Notes under the pieces: model-generated | The model's input: the letters and a program-made list of their open reading frames with translations, nothing else | Database searches by the model: none | Told to the model about the DNA's origin: nothing | IMG/VR virus record: IMGVR_UViG_3300031251_000002 | Span: 102,451-166,450 of that record | From: a virus | DNA length: 64,000 nt | Strand: one strand, 5' to 3' | Program-made: the position numbers and the translations under genes | Shown: positions 63,716-64,000 of the stretch, piece after piece | How the letters are laid out: every line of letters starts with the position of its first letter | Position numbering within the stretch: the stretch's first letter is position 1

Positions 63716-64000
63716 ATGGGAAATCACAAAGTTGGTTGTGCGTGTCCGTTCTGTAGTCGTAAAGGAAGAAAGCGCTCTAAGGAAGAATTAGCCTTGATGG
63801 GGCGTACTGGTTGTCGAAATCGTACAGAGTACGAACGAGCGCTTTCTGAAAAGTTAGTCGGAGAAGGTTACGAGGTCTTCTCTCCGTGGTCAGCGTGTGA
63901 TCGAGTAGCATTGAAAGACGGCAAGGTATTTTTCGTGGAATTCAAAAAGCCACAACAGGAGCTAAGCCCAATTCAACAACGTGTTCATGATGCGCTCCCG
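63716..64000 (+). CDS. PD-(D/E)XK nuclease-like protein, 3' end cut by window
   Basis: 95 codons to the window end without a stop. An N-terminal zinc motif CACPFCSRKGRKRS is followed by a nuclease-like core: NRTEYERALSEKLVGEGYEVFSPWSACDRVALKDGKVFFVEFKKPQQELSPIQQ, in pieces an E helix, a D in ACDRVAL and the E-x-K of VEFKK. VRR-NUC and related phage nucleases share this order. AT-richer than most of the window. Function in phage or host DNA cutting is inferred. Confidence 0.6.
   Translation, partial: MGNHKVGCACPFCSRKGRKRSKEELALMGRTGCRNRTEYERALSEKLVGEGYEVFSPWSACDRVALKDGKVFFVEFKKPQQELSPIQQRVHDALP

Noticed and set aside
1-64000. CRISPR arrays, insertion sequences, integrase or attachment sites
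   Set aside because: No regularly spaced repeats, transposase motifs or integrase motifs were seen; the inverted repeats present are RNA-type helices.

Overview
The window is a piece of a large tailed bacteriophage genome with a contractile-tail (myovirus-type) gene set. All protein genes read on the + strand. Most are tightly packed, with ATGA, GTGA or TAATG start/stop overlaps. I see no integrase, repressor or bacterial housekeeping gene. The host cannot be named from the sequence. Lipobox and signal-peptide proteins show that some products leave the cytoplasm. Both ends cut through genes.

Layout. (1) 1-21.5 kb is tail and baseplate: the end of a tape-measure protein with a lytic transglycosylase domain, an inserted HNH nuclease, a gp53-like wedge protein, a gp27-like hub, a gp5-like spike with a PA14 domain, a beta-helix protein, gp25-like and J/gp6-like wedge proteins, a P2 gpI-like protein, and fibre-like proteins ending in a 1632-residue NHL-repeat protein. 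(2) 21.5-24.2 kb holds a lipoprotein, a two-TM holin candidate and small unknown genes. (3) 24.2-37.5 kb is replication and recombination: UvsW-like helicase, DnaB-like helicase, primase, a UDG-like/exonuclease/PolA fusion, a UvsY-like candidate, gp32-like SSB, RecA/UvsX and SbcD/SbcC, with further HNH-type nucleases inserted. (4) 37.5-45.1 kb holds an endonuclease VII-like protein, a NYN-like protein, a possible small terminase, a sigma-like protein, a TIM-barrel-like membrane protein and a second transglycosylase. (5) 45.1-61.9 kb is an accessory region of many tiny genes, several of them zinc ribbons or single-TM microproteins. It also carries a LigD-like ligase, a CobS/CobT-like AAA+/VWA pair, a secreted glycosidase-like protein and a deaminase-like protein. 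(6) 61.9-64 kb is a tRNA array (Trp, Ser, Phe, Met, Cys, Pro, Tyr, Leu) followed by a gene with an in-frame TGA and a partial nuclease.

The most unusual content is RNA. Long gene-free stretches at 41.4, 44.0, 45.2, 51.8, 59.3 and 62.0 kb are rich in complementary arms, and most sit behind a recognisable sigma70-like promoter or before a hairpin terminator. Inside the tRNA array, between tRNA-Cys and tRNA-Pro, is a sequence in which a tRNA 3' half (T arm and acceptor strand) precedes a tRNA 5' half (acceptor strand and D arm), closed by a complementary anticodon stem. This is a circularly permuted tRNA-like element, and a second cloverleaf-like RNA follows it directly. Downstream, a conserved-looking small protein is interrupted by an in-frame TGA where a Trp would fit.

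All calls come from reading the sequence and from knowledge of the families. No database search or folding program was run.
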